Notes: generated by a model from the letters alone, not told the origin. Positions 45,807 to 56,800 are shown, counted from the stretch's first letter. The stretch is DNA of 64,000 nt from Fodinibius sp034521915 (GCF_034521915.1 NZ_JAXHLU010000021.1:45342-109341), one strand, 5' to 3'. Translations and numbers: made by a program.

Positions 45807-46614
45807 CTCAAATCGTTAGAGATGAGATAGATAATAATCCTAATATTCTAAAACTGGTGCTTTTACTTAGTGATATCAACTTAATAAAATTGATATGGAC
45901 TAAAAATCGGGGTTCTTATTTGTTTAATAAATTCAGTGATAATTGAGGTATAATTGGATAATTAATTAACTGAGAAATGAAAAGATATAGACCTTAATGA
46001 TTTACTTCTTTTACTTTTTTGGAAAAAGTGTTGAAATATCGAGTTTTTCAAATTACGGATTTTTGTCAATATCAAGGGGGAGAAAAAAATATACATAATG
46101 CATTTTAAGCCTTCTACCTTAGCTTGTAAGAGCCTTCAAAGATATAAGGCATATGTGTTACCTATTACATTTCGACCAAATAATAGAAAAGTTCCTTATC
46201 TTGATATAAAGGGCTTTTTTTATGCTTTATACCATTTCTTTTAAAGAGCCCAAATGCATGGAAATGCACAGAAATGCAGAAAAGTTGTACAATAATATCC
46301 TTTTTTATTAATCAATGATAATTTGCCATCCCCCTTTCATTATTTTTGATTGAGTTTTTAATAGTAGTTCTAAGACGGTTAAATGGAAAAGGAAGGGTAG
46401 ATGATGTGTTAGCGGTCTAGAAAAGCTATGCGAGCTAATCTGATACAATAGGTGTAGTTTCGATTACCATCGTCTCCAATAAAGAAAAGGATGAAATGAA
46501 AGATAAGGCAGAGGAATAGAATAGTGTTTTATAGGGTAAGGATTACGTGTAAGAGTACTTAAATATACAAGGGACATTATTATCCCCTACTAAGTGTTGG
46601 GCTATACAAAAATT
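45807..46614. other. 808-nt AT-rich region with coding remnants
   Basis: No intact gene. On the plus strand one frame at about 46380-46520 reads in protein-like fashion (RVDDVLAV, then SDTIGVVSITIVSNKEK and MKDKAEE) interrupted by TAG and TAA, so it is a substitution-type remnant of an unknown gene. A short triple repeat of AAATGCA lies at about 46260-46275. A 7-bp palindrome AAGACCT/AGGTCTT next to the recombinase start (45764-45779) might be a regulatory element. Confidence 0.4.
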
Positions 46615-46816
46615 CTAAAAATCTTTAACCAATTCTCTACATGCTTTTTCAATTACTTCATAATTAGAAGAATCAGTTTGATCTTTTAATTCTCTTGCTA
46701 GCTTTTTTGATTAACTGAGACATGCCAACATCCAAGTTCTGAAAATTGTCACTCTCTTCAATTTTGGATAGGACTTCCTTCACTATATCAATCTTGGTCT
46801 GTTCTACCTCATCCAT
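46615..46816 (-). pseudogene. Small helical hypothetical protein with one frameshift
   Basis: A ~66-aa protein starting MDEVEQTKIDIVKEVLSKIE. The first frame stops early, but removing one A from the A6 run after SQLIKK restores LARELKDQTDSSNYEVIEKA and a stop at 46615. It is all-helical and acidic, without a recognised family. The single defect is a homopolymer indel. Confidence 0.5.
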
Positions 46817-46916
46817 GATACTTGAACATTTTTAAATGTTATCGATGTATACTCAGTGAGACAACTTGGGGTAGTTTGAGAGTCAAATGTAATGTTAATT
46901 TTTGGTGATTTAAATA

Positions 46917-47383
46917 TTAATTTCTACTGTAATAAACTGCATCATGAGGGTAATCAAGTGCAATTTCATTCATCTTATTCCAAAGTACTCGTAACATAAC
47001 TTCAATACCTGTTTCCTTTCTCAATTCAGCACCACTTAATCCAGCATTTCCAGTAATATGAATCATGGTTGAATCTAGATGATCTTACAGATGCATTAAG
47101 ATCAGAAAAACCACCAATTCCACCAGTATCATCAAAACTTTTCCTACCTGTTTTTAACACCTTTAACTTGTCACTGGTGTTTTCAATGCCAAAGCCATAA
47201 TCGGGTAGATGTCGAGCAAAACCTTCATAAGCTTCATGTGGAGTTTGATGAGCTTTTAATAGAATGGTATCTGCTTTTTTCATCATTTGAGTTGAATAGG
47301 CTCAGCTGAGGAGAAGCTGTCGTTGCACAAGAACTAAATAACACTGTACATGGTAAAAGTATATCTAAGGTGAATTTAACTAT
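46917..47383 (-). pseudogene. Putative lipoprotein, broken by two indels
   Basis: Three consecutive frames join into one protein of about 150 aa. A lipoprotein signal ends TVLFSSC and is followed by ATTASPQLS. After a one-base gap in an A6 run comes KADTILLKAHQTPHEAYEGF, then after a second indel near 47073 comes MIHITGNAGLSGAELRKE, ending ALDYPHDAVYYSRN. The start codon is unclear (the frame begins near GTT 47380, just after ATA). No family is recognised. Envelope location is inferred from the lipobox. Confidence 0.5.
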
Positions 47384-47406
47384 AATATGTTAGTTTCTTT
47401 TGAAGT

Positions 47407-47775
47407 CAGACGGTTTTGTGTGGGTACGATGTAACCACATTTTCATCTGATTCCAAGCTTCCATATATAGACTTTACCACTCATTCCCCTATTTTGTGGT
47501 TCAAATTCTCCTAATGTTGGATTACTCGGCATTACCATTTTCTTGCTGTCACAGTTGATGAATCAGTGTCCATGATTGAAACATTTAATGCGTAACTGAA
47601 CGACAAATCTTACCTTCCCTCATTGAGGTTTTCATCACGTGTAATGTTTCATCTGTATTTTTCAAAACCGAATCCTTTATTTGAAAGATGCTGGAGCAAA
47701 ACTTGTATATGCTTTCAGTATGGGGTTTGATACTACTTCCATCGGAGGTATGTATCCGCTTAGATCCATCACCAT
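47407..47775 (-). pseudogene. Unrecognised coding remnant, several frameshifts
   Basis: Joining frames gives a beta-rich protein-like sequence: MVMDLSGYIPPMEVVSNPIL at the start, IKDSVLKNTDETLHVMKTS in the middle, LSFSYALNVSIMDTDSSTV and NPTLGEFEPQNRGMSG near the end, stop at 47407. At least three 1-nt indels are needed. It is leftward like the lipoprotein gene beside it (46917-47383), with which it may form a unit. No family is recognised. Confidence 0.4.
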
Positions 47776-48158
47776 TGAGAAGATGGTTCAGATGCAGGAA
47801 GTGATGAAGCGCAACTAATCAGAATGATGGAAAAATCGCCAGAAATAGTAGTTTAATATTGTACATGTCTTGATGATTCATTGAAAAATTCAGGTGATAA
47901 CTAAAGTAACTATAAAAAATATAGTATACTTTAATAAACTAACTTGATGCATCCTATTTATTTAGTTAAGGCATCGGATCAGTATTCTTTCTTAAGTGTT
48001 AACCTCTAGATTTAGTTATTAAGAGCTTTAAATTAAAAGAAACAGGTTAATTGTGTAGAAAGCTGTCAAGATTACAAGTTGCTGACAAGTGGGACTCTCT
48101 CTGAAACAGACTCTGGCTTTTTGTCTTGAATAAAAATCAGAACAAGTCAGAAGAGTTA
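47776..48158. other. AT-rich stretch, nothing recognised
   Basis: 383 nt without a convincing frame on either strand, without clear inverted repeats or RNA-like folds. Confidence 0.4.
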
Positions 48159-48698
48159 ATGTTCGAGCAAAAAGCAGATATTGAATGGTACGGTGGCAGA
48201 GGGTTCTGCTGGGGTGCTTGCTACAGGTGGAGTTATATGGTGGTTTGCTAGAGACTATGTATCAAAAACAGAGTTTATTATGGATCTATGATTTTAGTCG
48301 ATGATTCCAGTTGTGATACCTGAATACTCAATACTTATTGATTATCATTTTCACTGTAGGGATGTATTATTTAGGGACAGATTGCAAAAGGAATCTTTGC
48401 AATGACGTACAAGGGATTATAGAAGAGATACTTTCGGGGAATAGTTTTGGACTTGGGACTATAATGCAAGAAAGAATGTTGTCAATCAATCAGATACTAC
48501 CTATTTGTCCCAATTGTAATTATAGAGTTTGGATGTTTGAAAATAGAGAAGGGAATTCACACAACATTTATGTGTCCTAATTATGATTGCGAAAATTCTT
48601 TATTCAATAATACCGATGCTGATACTGAGGTTTTGGGTCAGAAGAAACATAGTCAAGAGAAGGAGTCAGGAAATGAACTGTCAGAGAAAGGAAGATAA
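48159..48698 (+). pseudogene. Membrane protein with C-terminal zinc-ribbon, frameshifted
   Basis: Starting at ATG 48159, frames with a few shifts give a hydrophobic part (GVLATGGVIWWFARDY, then LIIIFTVGMYYLG) and a zinc-ribbon-like tail with CPNCNYRVWMFENREG and, after one shift, MCPNYDCENSLF (CxxC plus CxxxxC). It ends at TAA 48698 after a hydrophilic Lys/Glu/Ser tail. The central frame 48338-48580 is open for 80 codons. Function is unknown. Confidence 0.45.
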
Positions 48699-48779
48699 GG
48701 AACTTAGGGATAGGGGGCTGAAATATTAATCATCATCAAATGGGGAGAGAGAAGTGAAAGATATCCTCCTGATTTGGAT

Positions 48780-49055
48780 CTAACTCAATGTCATTCTGTT
48801 TACCATTGAGCGTGTCAAAGAATCGATCTTGCTGACTTTTTTGGGATACAGGAGAGGTTTGCTAACGCTTCCTCTTGCAGCCTTGCTAGCTAGCGAGTTG
48901 AGATGATGGGTTAGCTTCTCATAGTTAATGCTTTTGCGGGGCTTATTATCCTTCACGTAAACCCTGAGCTTTTGGTGAAACTTGTCTAGGAAATCATCAG
49001 CATCTCGAGGATTGATATATATTTTCTTTATGTCTTTCCGAATGTTTTTAAACAT
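48780..49055 (-). CDS. Small basic hypothetical protein
   Basis: A 91-aa, strongly basic, intact protein: MFKNIRKDIKKIYINPRDAD, then DKFHQKLRVYVKDN and YEKLTHHLNSLASKAARG. It is predicted mostly helical, without a membrane segment. The start is 2 nt after the stop of the upstream reading frame, so it is the last gene of a four-gene leftward operon (50636 to 48780). No family is recognised; basic charge could suggest nucleic-acid binding (guess). Confidence 0.6.
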   Translation of the reverse strand: MFKNIRKDIKKIYINPRDADDFLDKFHQKLRVYVKDNKPRKSINYEKLTHHLNSLASKAARGSVSKPLLYPKKVSKIDSLTRSMVNRMTLS

Positions 49056-49057
49056 GA

Positions 49058-49374
49058 TTAGAGGTCTTCAATTCTTGCTGGTGGTGAAAGCTTAAAGTCT
49101 AAAGTCTCCCCAAACTTTGTAAACGCATCTTGGTTTCAAATGCTACATCTTCACTGACAATAATGCCATCTCATGGATGTTGACAAAATATTCATCACGT
49201 TCCAAGCCGATATTTTGATAGTTGGTCAATCATCAATTCGCTTTTTTACCATTATCATTGTAAGAACATACCAGCAGTTTTTGTCAGCCTTCTTCTTGAA
49301 ATTCATCAGATAATCGGAAACATTCAGGGAAATAGCGTTCTGAGTTGGTTCTGTACTCCAAATGGTTGATACAT
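49058..49374 (-). pseudogene. Unrecognised operon gene 3, frameshifted
   Basis: Frames joined with about three 1-nt shifts give roughly 105 aa: MYQPFGVQNQ, SLNVSDYLMNFKKKADKNCW, YVLTMIMVKKRIDD, then GIIVSEDVAFETK and FGETLDFKLSPPARIEDL, stop at 49058. An alternative start is ATG 49382. It is sandwiched between two other leftward genes with gaps of 2 and 61 nt. No family is recognised. Confidence 0.4.
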
Positions 49375-49435
49375 GGTGTCATGTTTTAAAATTGTACATT
49401 GGCTGGGAACCAATACTTATAGTCTGATTTATCAT

Positions 49436-49934
49436 TCAGTAATATTCGTATTCACAGAACTCATACATTACGTCATAGTATGTCGTACCCGACTGAGCAA
49501 TAAGAATAAATGTTAAAAATTGTCTGTACTCTGTATCATTGAATAGTTCGATCAATAAATCCTAGATCCGTTGATATACGTTAGTCGTATTTTTCTCACT
49601 TCAGCTGATCAATAACTTCGGCGAAGTCAACTGGATCTTCATATGGATATGTAATAAAGTTCGATATAATGTTTTTAATATCATTCTTATTACTTGATGG
49701 TTGCAGATCCAGATAAGAAACCAAGGGAATTCACCGCTTTAATTTGGTCATCGGTTAGATCTGAAATCTTCGAATCATCAAGCATCCAAATAGGTGGGAG
49801 TGGCAGTTGGACAGTTCAACCAGTTTGCATCTTCATCAGGATCATCAACGTATAAATACTTTCGAAGTGAACCGTCAAGGATAGAGTTTTCACTGCAATG
49901 TATTCTTTTCATTTATATGGAGCCTGAAATCCAT
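49436..49934 (-). pseudogene. Unrecognised operon gene 2, frameshifted
   Basis: A start at ATG 49934 is well supported by AGGAG eight nucleotides upstream (MDFRLHINEKN). Joined frames then give SENSILDGSLRKYLYVDDPD, LPPIWMLDDSKISDLTDDQ, IKAVNSLGFLSGS, DIKNIISNFITYPYEDPVDF and DLLIELFNDTEYRQFLTFIL, ending EFCEYEYY at 49436, about 165 aa. It is acidic and helical and no family is recognised. Confidence 0.42.
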
Positions 49935-49945
49935 TTTTTTCGCTC

Positions 49946-50636
49946 CTAATATATTTTTAAGGTTATTGTATCAAATTCTTCTGGAACGCTATCAGAATCA
50001 ATTTTGAAGTTCTTCAGCATCTCTTCAATACCTTCTTACTGTCTCAGATGGTTTGTAATTGTACGTGTTTTGCTCAATGAACTTCTTGTCTTTATGGTCT
50101 AACGTATGAAATCTTACAAACGATCAGTTATGTCAAGTCTAAACTTTTCCCACGTGTGGTTTTGAAAATATAATCTTGGATGAAGTCTATATTGATGGCA
50201 TCGTGTTTTATCAGTGTGATCAGCATTTGGGGAGATATATTTTCTTCATCATTTCGTTGAGCGAGTATTGTATTTATACAAAAATTTAAGAATGAAAGTC
50301 CTGTAATATTTGGATAGATAATCTTTCTCTGTCGAAATGAACTTTCTTCATGCCAATTCACAACTGAGTCAGTTCTAATAAAATCAGCGAAGGTTGAATT
50401 GTAATCTGTATCAAATGAAACATGTTGCTCATAATGTTTATCTAAAAACAGGTGGATTCTATCAACATGCATTCTAACAAATTTGTCAACAGCTTTTTGC
50501 TCATCATCAATTTTTCCAGCTTTTCCGTTAGATCCTGATCACTTGAATCCTTCAAAAATTGGAATGTAGTTCTCTTGACAGTATTCATGGAATAGTTGTT
50601 CAAATATCTGATGGATTTAATTCGTAATATGTCCAA
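49946..50636 (-). pseudogene. Unrecognised operon gene 1, frameshifted
   Basis: From ATG 50636 (MDILRIKSIRYLNN) and joined frames: DQDLTEKLEKLMMSKKLLT, MHVDRIHLFLDKHYEQHVSF, NITGLSFLNFCINTILAQRN, ISPQMLITLIKHDAINIDFI, FHTLDHKDKKFIEQNTYNY and MLKNFKIDSDSVPEEFDTI, stop at 49946. About 230 aa, helical. The 114-codon central part (50128-50472) is uninterrupted. It is the first gene of the leftward operon. No family is recognised. Confidence 0.45.
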
Positions 50637-50639
50637 CCT

Positions 50640-51350
50640 CTGACCCCATTTGATGTTGTAAGTCTTCTGGTTAAGATTAGCGGTGGTTTTAAAAGCACGG
50701 AAGAAACAGATAGATTTATCCCAAATGTTATCAAAAACCGTCTCGACAAACTCCCAAGTGGGAATATTATCTCATTTTTCTCTGATGAAAACGACGATTT
50801 CTCTCCACTACACCGTTAGTGGGGAGAGGGGGATGAATATGTTTATTTATGCTTATTTATGAATACGTAAGTATTGGGAGCTATTTATCATTATTATATA
50901 GATATATAAGGGTTTGCCATCATTGGTTATACACAACCTTCATCATTAATTATACCCATATGATGAAAGTTCAAGAATCAATATTGTAAAGATTAGTAAA
51001 GATTAGAAATTAGAAATCTCCATATTTGAAAAGCCATAATCCAAAATTGCATTTCTCAGTAACTACATTATCTTACCAAACTGGAAGGGGACAGATTGAA
51101 AGGTTGATGATCAGTGGTTCAAGCCCTTCGCTAAATAACGATATAAGACCCGTTATCACCTCTTATAGAGCTTTAAAAGCAGTTTAATATGTAATGCCAT
51201 GCCTAACCTAATTTCGACCTCCTCACAAGTTAAAATATTACATATTTATATATATTATTAATATCCAAATTTCGAGTAATATAATGTTATCTTGGTGTAT
51301 ATTTTTAAAGAAAAGAAATAATTGGTATATTATAAGTCAGCCATCTAGCC
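50640..51350. other. AT-rich region with one rightward coding remnant
   Basis: At 50650-50819 (+) an open frame reads like protein (TPFDVVSLLVKISGGF, then TDRFIPNVIKNRLDKLPSGN) but has no clear start; it may be the end of a lost gene. The rest is very AT-rich, with small direct repeats (AAAGATTAGT twice near 50985-51005). A single GCCTAAC at 51201 has no matching attC partner. Confidence 0.4.
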
Positions 51351-51364
51351 AACCTATCCCATCA

Positions 51365-52264
51365 TATTAATTGCGTATGAGATTTCGCTACTCAAACTTG
51401 TCATCGCAATCTTGCCGGATGAAATAGCGTTTGCACTATGATATCCATAACAGGAAAACCAGATATGTGGTATTCCCTGACAAGAGAGGCAAAGCGATTG
51501 GCCATTACGAAAAAAGGAGACCATTGAGATCTGTCCCGATTGTAAGAATCTTTCGCACCCACCATTCCGAACATGGAATCGCAAAAAAAATATTAATAAC
51601 GGTGACTCAGCAGAAAGGTTTCTTGACCGATTACGTGCTTATGTTCACATGCTTGATGAATCAAGAAGGGTGGCAGTAGGGATGCATCATACGTCTTATT
51701 AATCAATCAGGATCGCTCCCAAACTGGTTAGAAAATGATCAACCAAAAATCGAACACAAAATTGAAGAAAAAAGTGAGTTGATTCTCAGTTACAGGTCAC
51801 AAGATCATCGGGAGTCTCGGAATGTCTCTTATCATGATATATCTTCAATGTATGAAGCAGTAATTGCTGAATTCTATCTAACCCTTCCACGAAGAACGAA
51901 CTGATTACTTATTAGAAATATTATCTATGCCAAAAAACCTACAATATCATCCGAAGATGCATTCCAAGCCCTTGGAAATATGATTGTGTTTTACCAAATG
52001 CTGGATCGAGATGATCAAGATCTAATTGGCATGTTGGATATACTTAATTCACATGATCCCTGTATTTCTTTCTTCTTGGAGTCAAATCATCACCAAGTGT
52101 TAATGACTCAAGAAGCCCCAGAGAATGCTCTGAACGTCCGATATGAGCTTGATGAAGAGCTTCAAGAGGGGAGAGTAACCTTCCATACCATCGAGCTATT
52201 TATGGTTACTATAAAGGATAACATGGTCAATGAGGTGTTAAAGAAGCCCCAACGCCTGAACTAA
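51365..52264 (+). pseudogene. Unrecognised protein with zinc-finger-like N-terminus, frameshifted
   Basis: Joined frames give about 295 aa. The N-terminal part includes WYSLTREAKRLAITKKGD, followed by EICPDCKNLSHPPF with a CxxC pair that could be half of a zinc ribbon. The middle reads RFLDRLRAYVHMLDESRRVA and SGSLPNWLENDQPKIE, then MYEAVIAEFYLTLPR. After one TGA comes the clean 94-codon end (MIVFYQMLDRDDQDLIGML through VNEVLKKPQRLN). It needs about three shifts and one stop read through. The start is uncertain. No family is recognised. Confidence 0.42.
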
Positions 52265-52303
52265 TAAACTCAATAAGTCATCAATAAAAGAGAGGGGAAG
52301 ACA

Positions 52304-52402
52304 ATGGGTAAATTCATTCTGTCAATATTATATATTTCTTTTATCGGTAGCATTCTTTCCTTGGTCGCTTATCATTGTTGCAATAACGGCTACTTTCTTT
52401 AA
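52304..52402 (+). CDS. Small membrane peptide
   Basis: A 32-codon frame with a strong ribosome-binding site (GAGGGGAAG, 5 nt before ATG). It encodes one hydrophobic helix, MGKFILSILYISFIGSILSL, then a Cys/Asn-rich end. If one base is dropped near 52360 the frame continues with a second hydrophobic stretch (PWSLIIVAITATFF) to 52406. It directly follows the preceding gene and may belong to it. Confidence 0.4.
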   Translation: MGKFILSILYISFIGSILSLVAYHCCNNGYFL

Positions 52403-52570
52403 ATGAATTATATAAGGGGTCTGTTTTACATTTTATTCTTCCCAGAATAGCGCTGGAAAAGATGGACTAAAAAGAGTAGGGGTATAGCGCAGGTATGGTA
52501 ATTTCGACTACGGACATTGGAACTGGTTGTCATTAATAGGTTGTAAGATTCAGGATATATTATATAAGTG

Positions 52571-52595
52571 AAAAAACAGTCTAATAGAACTGTTT
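52571..52595 (-). terminator. Terminator of the HEPN gene
   Basis: On the minus strand AAACAGT/ACTGTTT (7 bp, 8-nt loop) is followed by a T-run, about 32 nt beyond the stop codon of the HEPN gene. Confidence 0.7.
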
Positions 52596-52626
52596 ACTCA
52601 CCAATTTTTTAATTTAAAAGGGATGG

Positions 52627-53484
52627 TTAGATATCTTCTAGTTCTGATTCATATTTCATAAACTCTTCACCTTTTTCAACCTTTCTATTTTTCTCAATGT
52701 CTTCAAGAAGTGCATTGGAAATTTCCAAAACCCCAGTGGAAAAGTTCTCTATGATATATTTGATTCCATCTTCAAAAGATGTATCTACTTTGGGGAACAG
52801 TTCTTGAAATTTTGCTGGTGTACTAAAAGAAAAGCTTGCTCCTTCATTAGGATTGAAGGACGATCCCTGTTTAACCGATGAAGCCTTATTATGGATTATG
52901 TCATTCCTTAATTTGCTAAGGTGAAAAATAAAGTTGTTATCATTTTGAATGATGGCTTCACTGGAAGCGGATGATTGAATAATTGAAGGATCGTATTTCA
53001 ACCTAGAATTTTCATCAGGACGAATTAATTTTACAAATTCAGTCCAATTTACTTTCCAAATAATATCACTTAGGTGCTTGAATTCTGAATTTTTAATAGA
53101 GAGTGGATTATATCCTTGGGCTTTACTTCTGATCTCTTCTCCATAAAATAAATAGGTGATAAAAACAGCATAATAATCATCAAAGGACATTAAATTGAAG
53201 ATCAAATCATCAAATAGATAATTCAACTTCCTGCTTGGATTTAATTTAAGATCCATAGCTTTACTGTAACCATCTTTTTGGTCAAGATAATCTGAAAGCC
53301 ATTCCTTGTAATCGATTATTTGTTCCAGATGAAAATTTATAGCTCCATTTCGGTACTTTAGACTATCTCTCAAGATATTGGTATCAGCACAATTGCAGTC
53401 AACTATTTTCCTTGAATAGTCAAAACTTATAGTGATTAGCTTATTTTCAATATTGAATAAATTATTTTTTAGCTCTTGCATCAT
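52627..53484 (-). CDS. HEPN-like domain protein
   Basis: A 285-aa intact soluble protein, rare among the broken frames around it. The segment FHLSKLRNDIIHNK contains Arg193-x4-His198, the RX4-6H catalytic signature of HEPN RNases, preceded by a long helical region with several aromatic-rich helices. HEPN proteins with this signature are toxins or RNA-cleaving defence effectors; HEPN domains without RNase activity also exist. The overall layout recalls the Cthe_2314-like HEPN group, which I cannot verify. The start lies 17 nt from the degenerate attC-like site at 53501-53628, as expected for a cassette gene. Confidence 0.62.
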   Translation of the reverse strand: MMQELKNNLFNIENKLITISFDYSRKIVDCNCADTNILRDSLKYRNGAINFHLEQIIDYKEWLSDYLDQKDGYSKAMDLKLNPSRKLNYLFDDLIFNLMSFDDYYAVFITYLFYGEEIRSKAQGYNPLSIKNSEFKHLSDIIWKVNWTEFVKLIRPDENSRLKYDPSIIQSSASSEAIIQNDNNFIFHLSKLRNDIIHNKASSVKQGSSFNPNEGASFSFSTPAKFQELFPKVDTSFEDGIKYIIENFSTGVLEISNALLEDIEKNRKVEKGEEFMKYESELEDI

Positions 53485-53500
53485 TTCTAAACTTAAAAAC

Positions 53501-53628
53501 CCTTAACGATCTTCTTTGAAAGGTGTGCACGAGGATGAATATTAATTAATTAAATAGTGAACGAAGAGCTAAAAATCCAATATTGGTAAGACTTAGTGAG
53601 GTATGATCCAATAATGTAGGAGTTAGGT
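53501..53628 (-). repeat. Degenerate attC-like site E
   Basis: Aligned by eye with the attC-like sites further right: left end CCTTAACGA, then AGGTGTGCACGA, the central GAACGAAGAGCTAAAAA, and the right end GTTAGGT (53622-53628). It is clearest against site C (61810-61939), but the inner boxes are worn. The stop of the small gene to its right is 2 nt away, and the HEPN gene starts 17 nt to its left, the usual gene-attC-gene spacing. Confidence 0.6.
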
Positions 53629-53630
53629 TG

Positions 53631-53778
53631 CTAATACTGGTTTTGATGATTTTTTAAAACTTCAACTACTTCTAAGGCTTCTTCTTCAATCCCAATATCT
53701 TTGTATTCTTCATGTATTTTTAAAAAAGCATCTACTGAATCTATCTCTTTCCTTTCTGTCAGAATTTATTACTTTCAT
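53631..53778 (-). pseudogene. Small acidic cassette protein, one frameshift
   Basis: About 49 codons from ATG 53778 (MKVINS) and, after one shift, TERKEIDSVDAFLKIHEEYK, then IEEEALEVVEVLKNHQNQY, stop TAG at 53631, only 2 nt from the attC-like site E. It is small, acidic and helical, the size of antitoxins, but no partner toxin is evident. Confidence 0.42.
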
Positions 53779-53816
53779 AGCAAATCATTTTCAGGAAGTA
53801 ATAAAGCAGACTTTGT

Positions 53817-56800
53817 ATGACTATCTCGGATTATGTGAGCAATGTAGATGAGCGTTATCAAACAGGGATTTCAAGAGAACATAGCTACAGAGCCGATCTT
53901 CAAAATTTGTTGGATGAATTGTTAGAAGATGTTTTGGTGACCAATGAGCCAGCCAGAATTGAGTGTGGTGCTCCCGATTATATTATTACCAAGAAGAGCA
54001 TCCCCGTAGGGTACATTGAAGCAAAAGACATAGGGGAACCATTAAAAGGAAGAAACATAAAGAGCAGTTTGAGCGGTACAAGGAATCTCTTCCCAATTTA
54101 ATTATTACGATTATTGGACTTTCACTTGTATCGTGAAGGTGAGTTTGTCACTTCAATTAATATTGCAGAAATCGATGGTGATTCAATTGATCCCAAACCT
54201 GATAATTTCAAGCAGTTTAAAGATGTAATTACAGACTTTGCTACTCATACTTCCCAAACAATTACATCATCTGCTAAGCTGTCTAAAATGATGGCAGGGA
54301 AGGCTCGATTGCTGTCAAATATAATCGAAAAAGCCCTTAAAAAAGATAAGCAGGAAGACAATGGATCTTCTGCTGATAGTAGCTTACGTGACCAATTAGA
54401 AGCATTTCAAAATGTTTTAATACATGATATAGATGCTAAAGAGTTCGCTGATATCTATGCCCAGACAATTGCTTATGGGATGTTTGCGGCTCGTCTTCAC
54501 GGATCCAACTTTAAATTCTTTTTCTCGACAAGAAGCCGCTCAACTAATACCCAAAACGAATCCATTTCTACGAAAATTATTCCAGTATATAGCTGGGTAT
54601 GATCTGGATGAAAGAATTGATTTGGTGGTGGATGCTTTGGCAGATATATTTAGAGCAACAGATGTGTCTGCTCTTCTGAAGGACTTTGGAAAAAAGACCC
54701 AGCAAAACGATCCCATTATTCATTTTTATGAAACCTTTTTGGCTGAATTTGATCCAAGCTTACGAAAAAGTCGAGGAGTATGGTACACTCCTGAACCAGT
54801 CGTCAATTTTATAGTAAGGGCAGTAGATGATATTCTGAAAGATGAGTTTGATTTGTCTGATGGGTTAGCTGATACATCAAAGACAACGGTGAAAGTGAAT
54901 ACCGATGTACAAGACAAACGATCTTCAACAGGATATCGGCAGGAAGAAAAAGAGGTGCATAAGGTTCAGATATTAGATCCAGCCGCTGGTACAGGGACAT
55001 TTTTAGCAGAGGTTATTAACCAAATATATGAAAAGTTTGAGGGACAAGAAGGGATATGGGCAAGTTACGTTGAAAACCATTTAATTCCTCGCTTGAATGG
55101 GTTTGAGTTATTAATGGCTAGTTACGCTATGGCTCATCTTAAATTAGATATGCTTCTACGTGAAACGGGATATTTGCGAGAAGGTGAAGAACGGTTCAAA
55201 ATATATTTGACAAATTCTTTAGAAGAGCATCATCCTGATACAGGGACATTATTTGCTAGTTGGCTGAGTGAGGAAGCTAATCAAGCTAATAGGGTTAAGA
55301 CGTGATACTCCAGTAATGGCAATTCTAGGCAATCCACCTTATGCAGGTGAAAGTTCTAACAAGGGTGACTGGATAATGGATTTAATGGATGATTATAAAA
55401 AGGAACCAGGTGAAAAGGAAAAATTAAGAGAAAGAATCCTAAGTGGATTAATGATGATTATGCAAAGTTTGTAAGGTTTGGTCAGCATTTTATTGAGAAC
55501 AAGTGGTAGAAGAAGTTAGTCGCATATATTAATCCGCATGGATATTTAGATAATCCAACTTTCAGGAGTTATGCGATGGAGTTTACTTGATACATTCCAG
55601 ATAAGATATTCGCAATAAATATACAGTGGTAATTCTAAAAAGAATGAAACAGCTCCCGATGGTTCAAAAGATGAAAACGTCTTCGATATTCAACAAGGTG
55701 TGTCTATAAATATCTTTATAAAGAAAGCTGAATCTACATCTGATTTAGCAGAAGTATATCACTATGACAAATATGGTTTAGAGAGGAGAAGTATGAATTC
55801 CCTATCTAATAACAACTTAGAAAGTATTCCATTTAATGTATTACCAAAGGTTGAACCTATGTACTTCTATTGTACAAAAGGATTTTAAGGCAGAAGAACA
55901 ATACAACAAGTACTTTAGCTTGGATGATTTGTTTGAGGTAAATAGTGTCGGGATTATTACTCAGAGAGATAATTTTGTTATTGACTATGATGTTAAAAAA
56001 CTAGAAAAGAGGATTTAAAGATTTTTTTGTTCTCTCCCCCGATGAGCTAAAGTCAAAGTATGGTGTTAACGAAAATAAAAGATGGAAAATAAGAGGAAGT
56101 CCGACAAAAGGTTGATGAGTTTTCAACTATTAAAATTGACAACATGGATTATCGACCATTTGACACTCATTTATTCACTATGACGAAAAGTTTATCAAAG
56201 AGACAGAAAGGACGTAATGTCCATATGCTTATCTGGTGAAAGATCTAGGTTTTGTATTTTCTCGACAATCAACTGAAGATTATTGGAGTAATATTCAGTT
56301 AACCGATCATATAGTAGATAATAGGTATCATTTTAGTTAGCAAAAGGTATACCCCAACAAGCTCCTCTTTTATCTCTACTAGCGAGAAAGTAATCAACAG
56401 TCTATTGATGGAAATCTTGATCGTAAACCTAATCTTTGATGCTGAAATAGTTAAAGAAATTAGCATAATATTAGGTTTAACGTTCTCTTGCGGAAAAAGA
56501 AGATACCAAAGGTGTTTTTGCACCAATTGATTTGCTTGATTATATCTACGCTGTACTTCATTCTCCAACTTATAGAGAGAAATATAAAGAGTTTTTAAAA
56601 ATTGATTTTCCTCGTGTACCATATCCAAAAGATCAAGATACTTTTTGGAAGTTAGTGGAATTAGGTGGTGAATTACGGAAAGTACACCTTTTGGAACATC
56701 CTATCGTAGATGATTTTATCACGACATATCCAATAGAAGGGGATAATGAAGATAACCAAACGACTTACCAAAACAGATCCTGGATTTATTCCACATACAG

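Noticed and set aside
46255..46280. AAATGCA triple as iterons of a replication origin
   Set aside because: Only three short imperfect copies, no replication protein gene nearby.
46381..46420. Lone GTTAGCG at about 46408 as another attC end
   Set aside because: No matching CGCTAAC or inner boxes within 150 nt to the left; the shared central loop sequence is absent.
51195..51215. GCCTAAC at 51201 as an attC end
   Set aside because: Not followed by the GACAT..GCGCATAA box and no partner GTTAGG to its right at attC distance.
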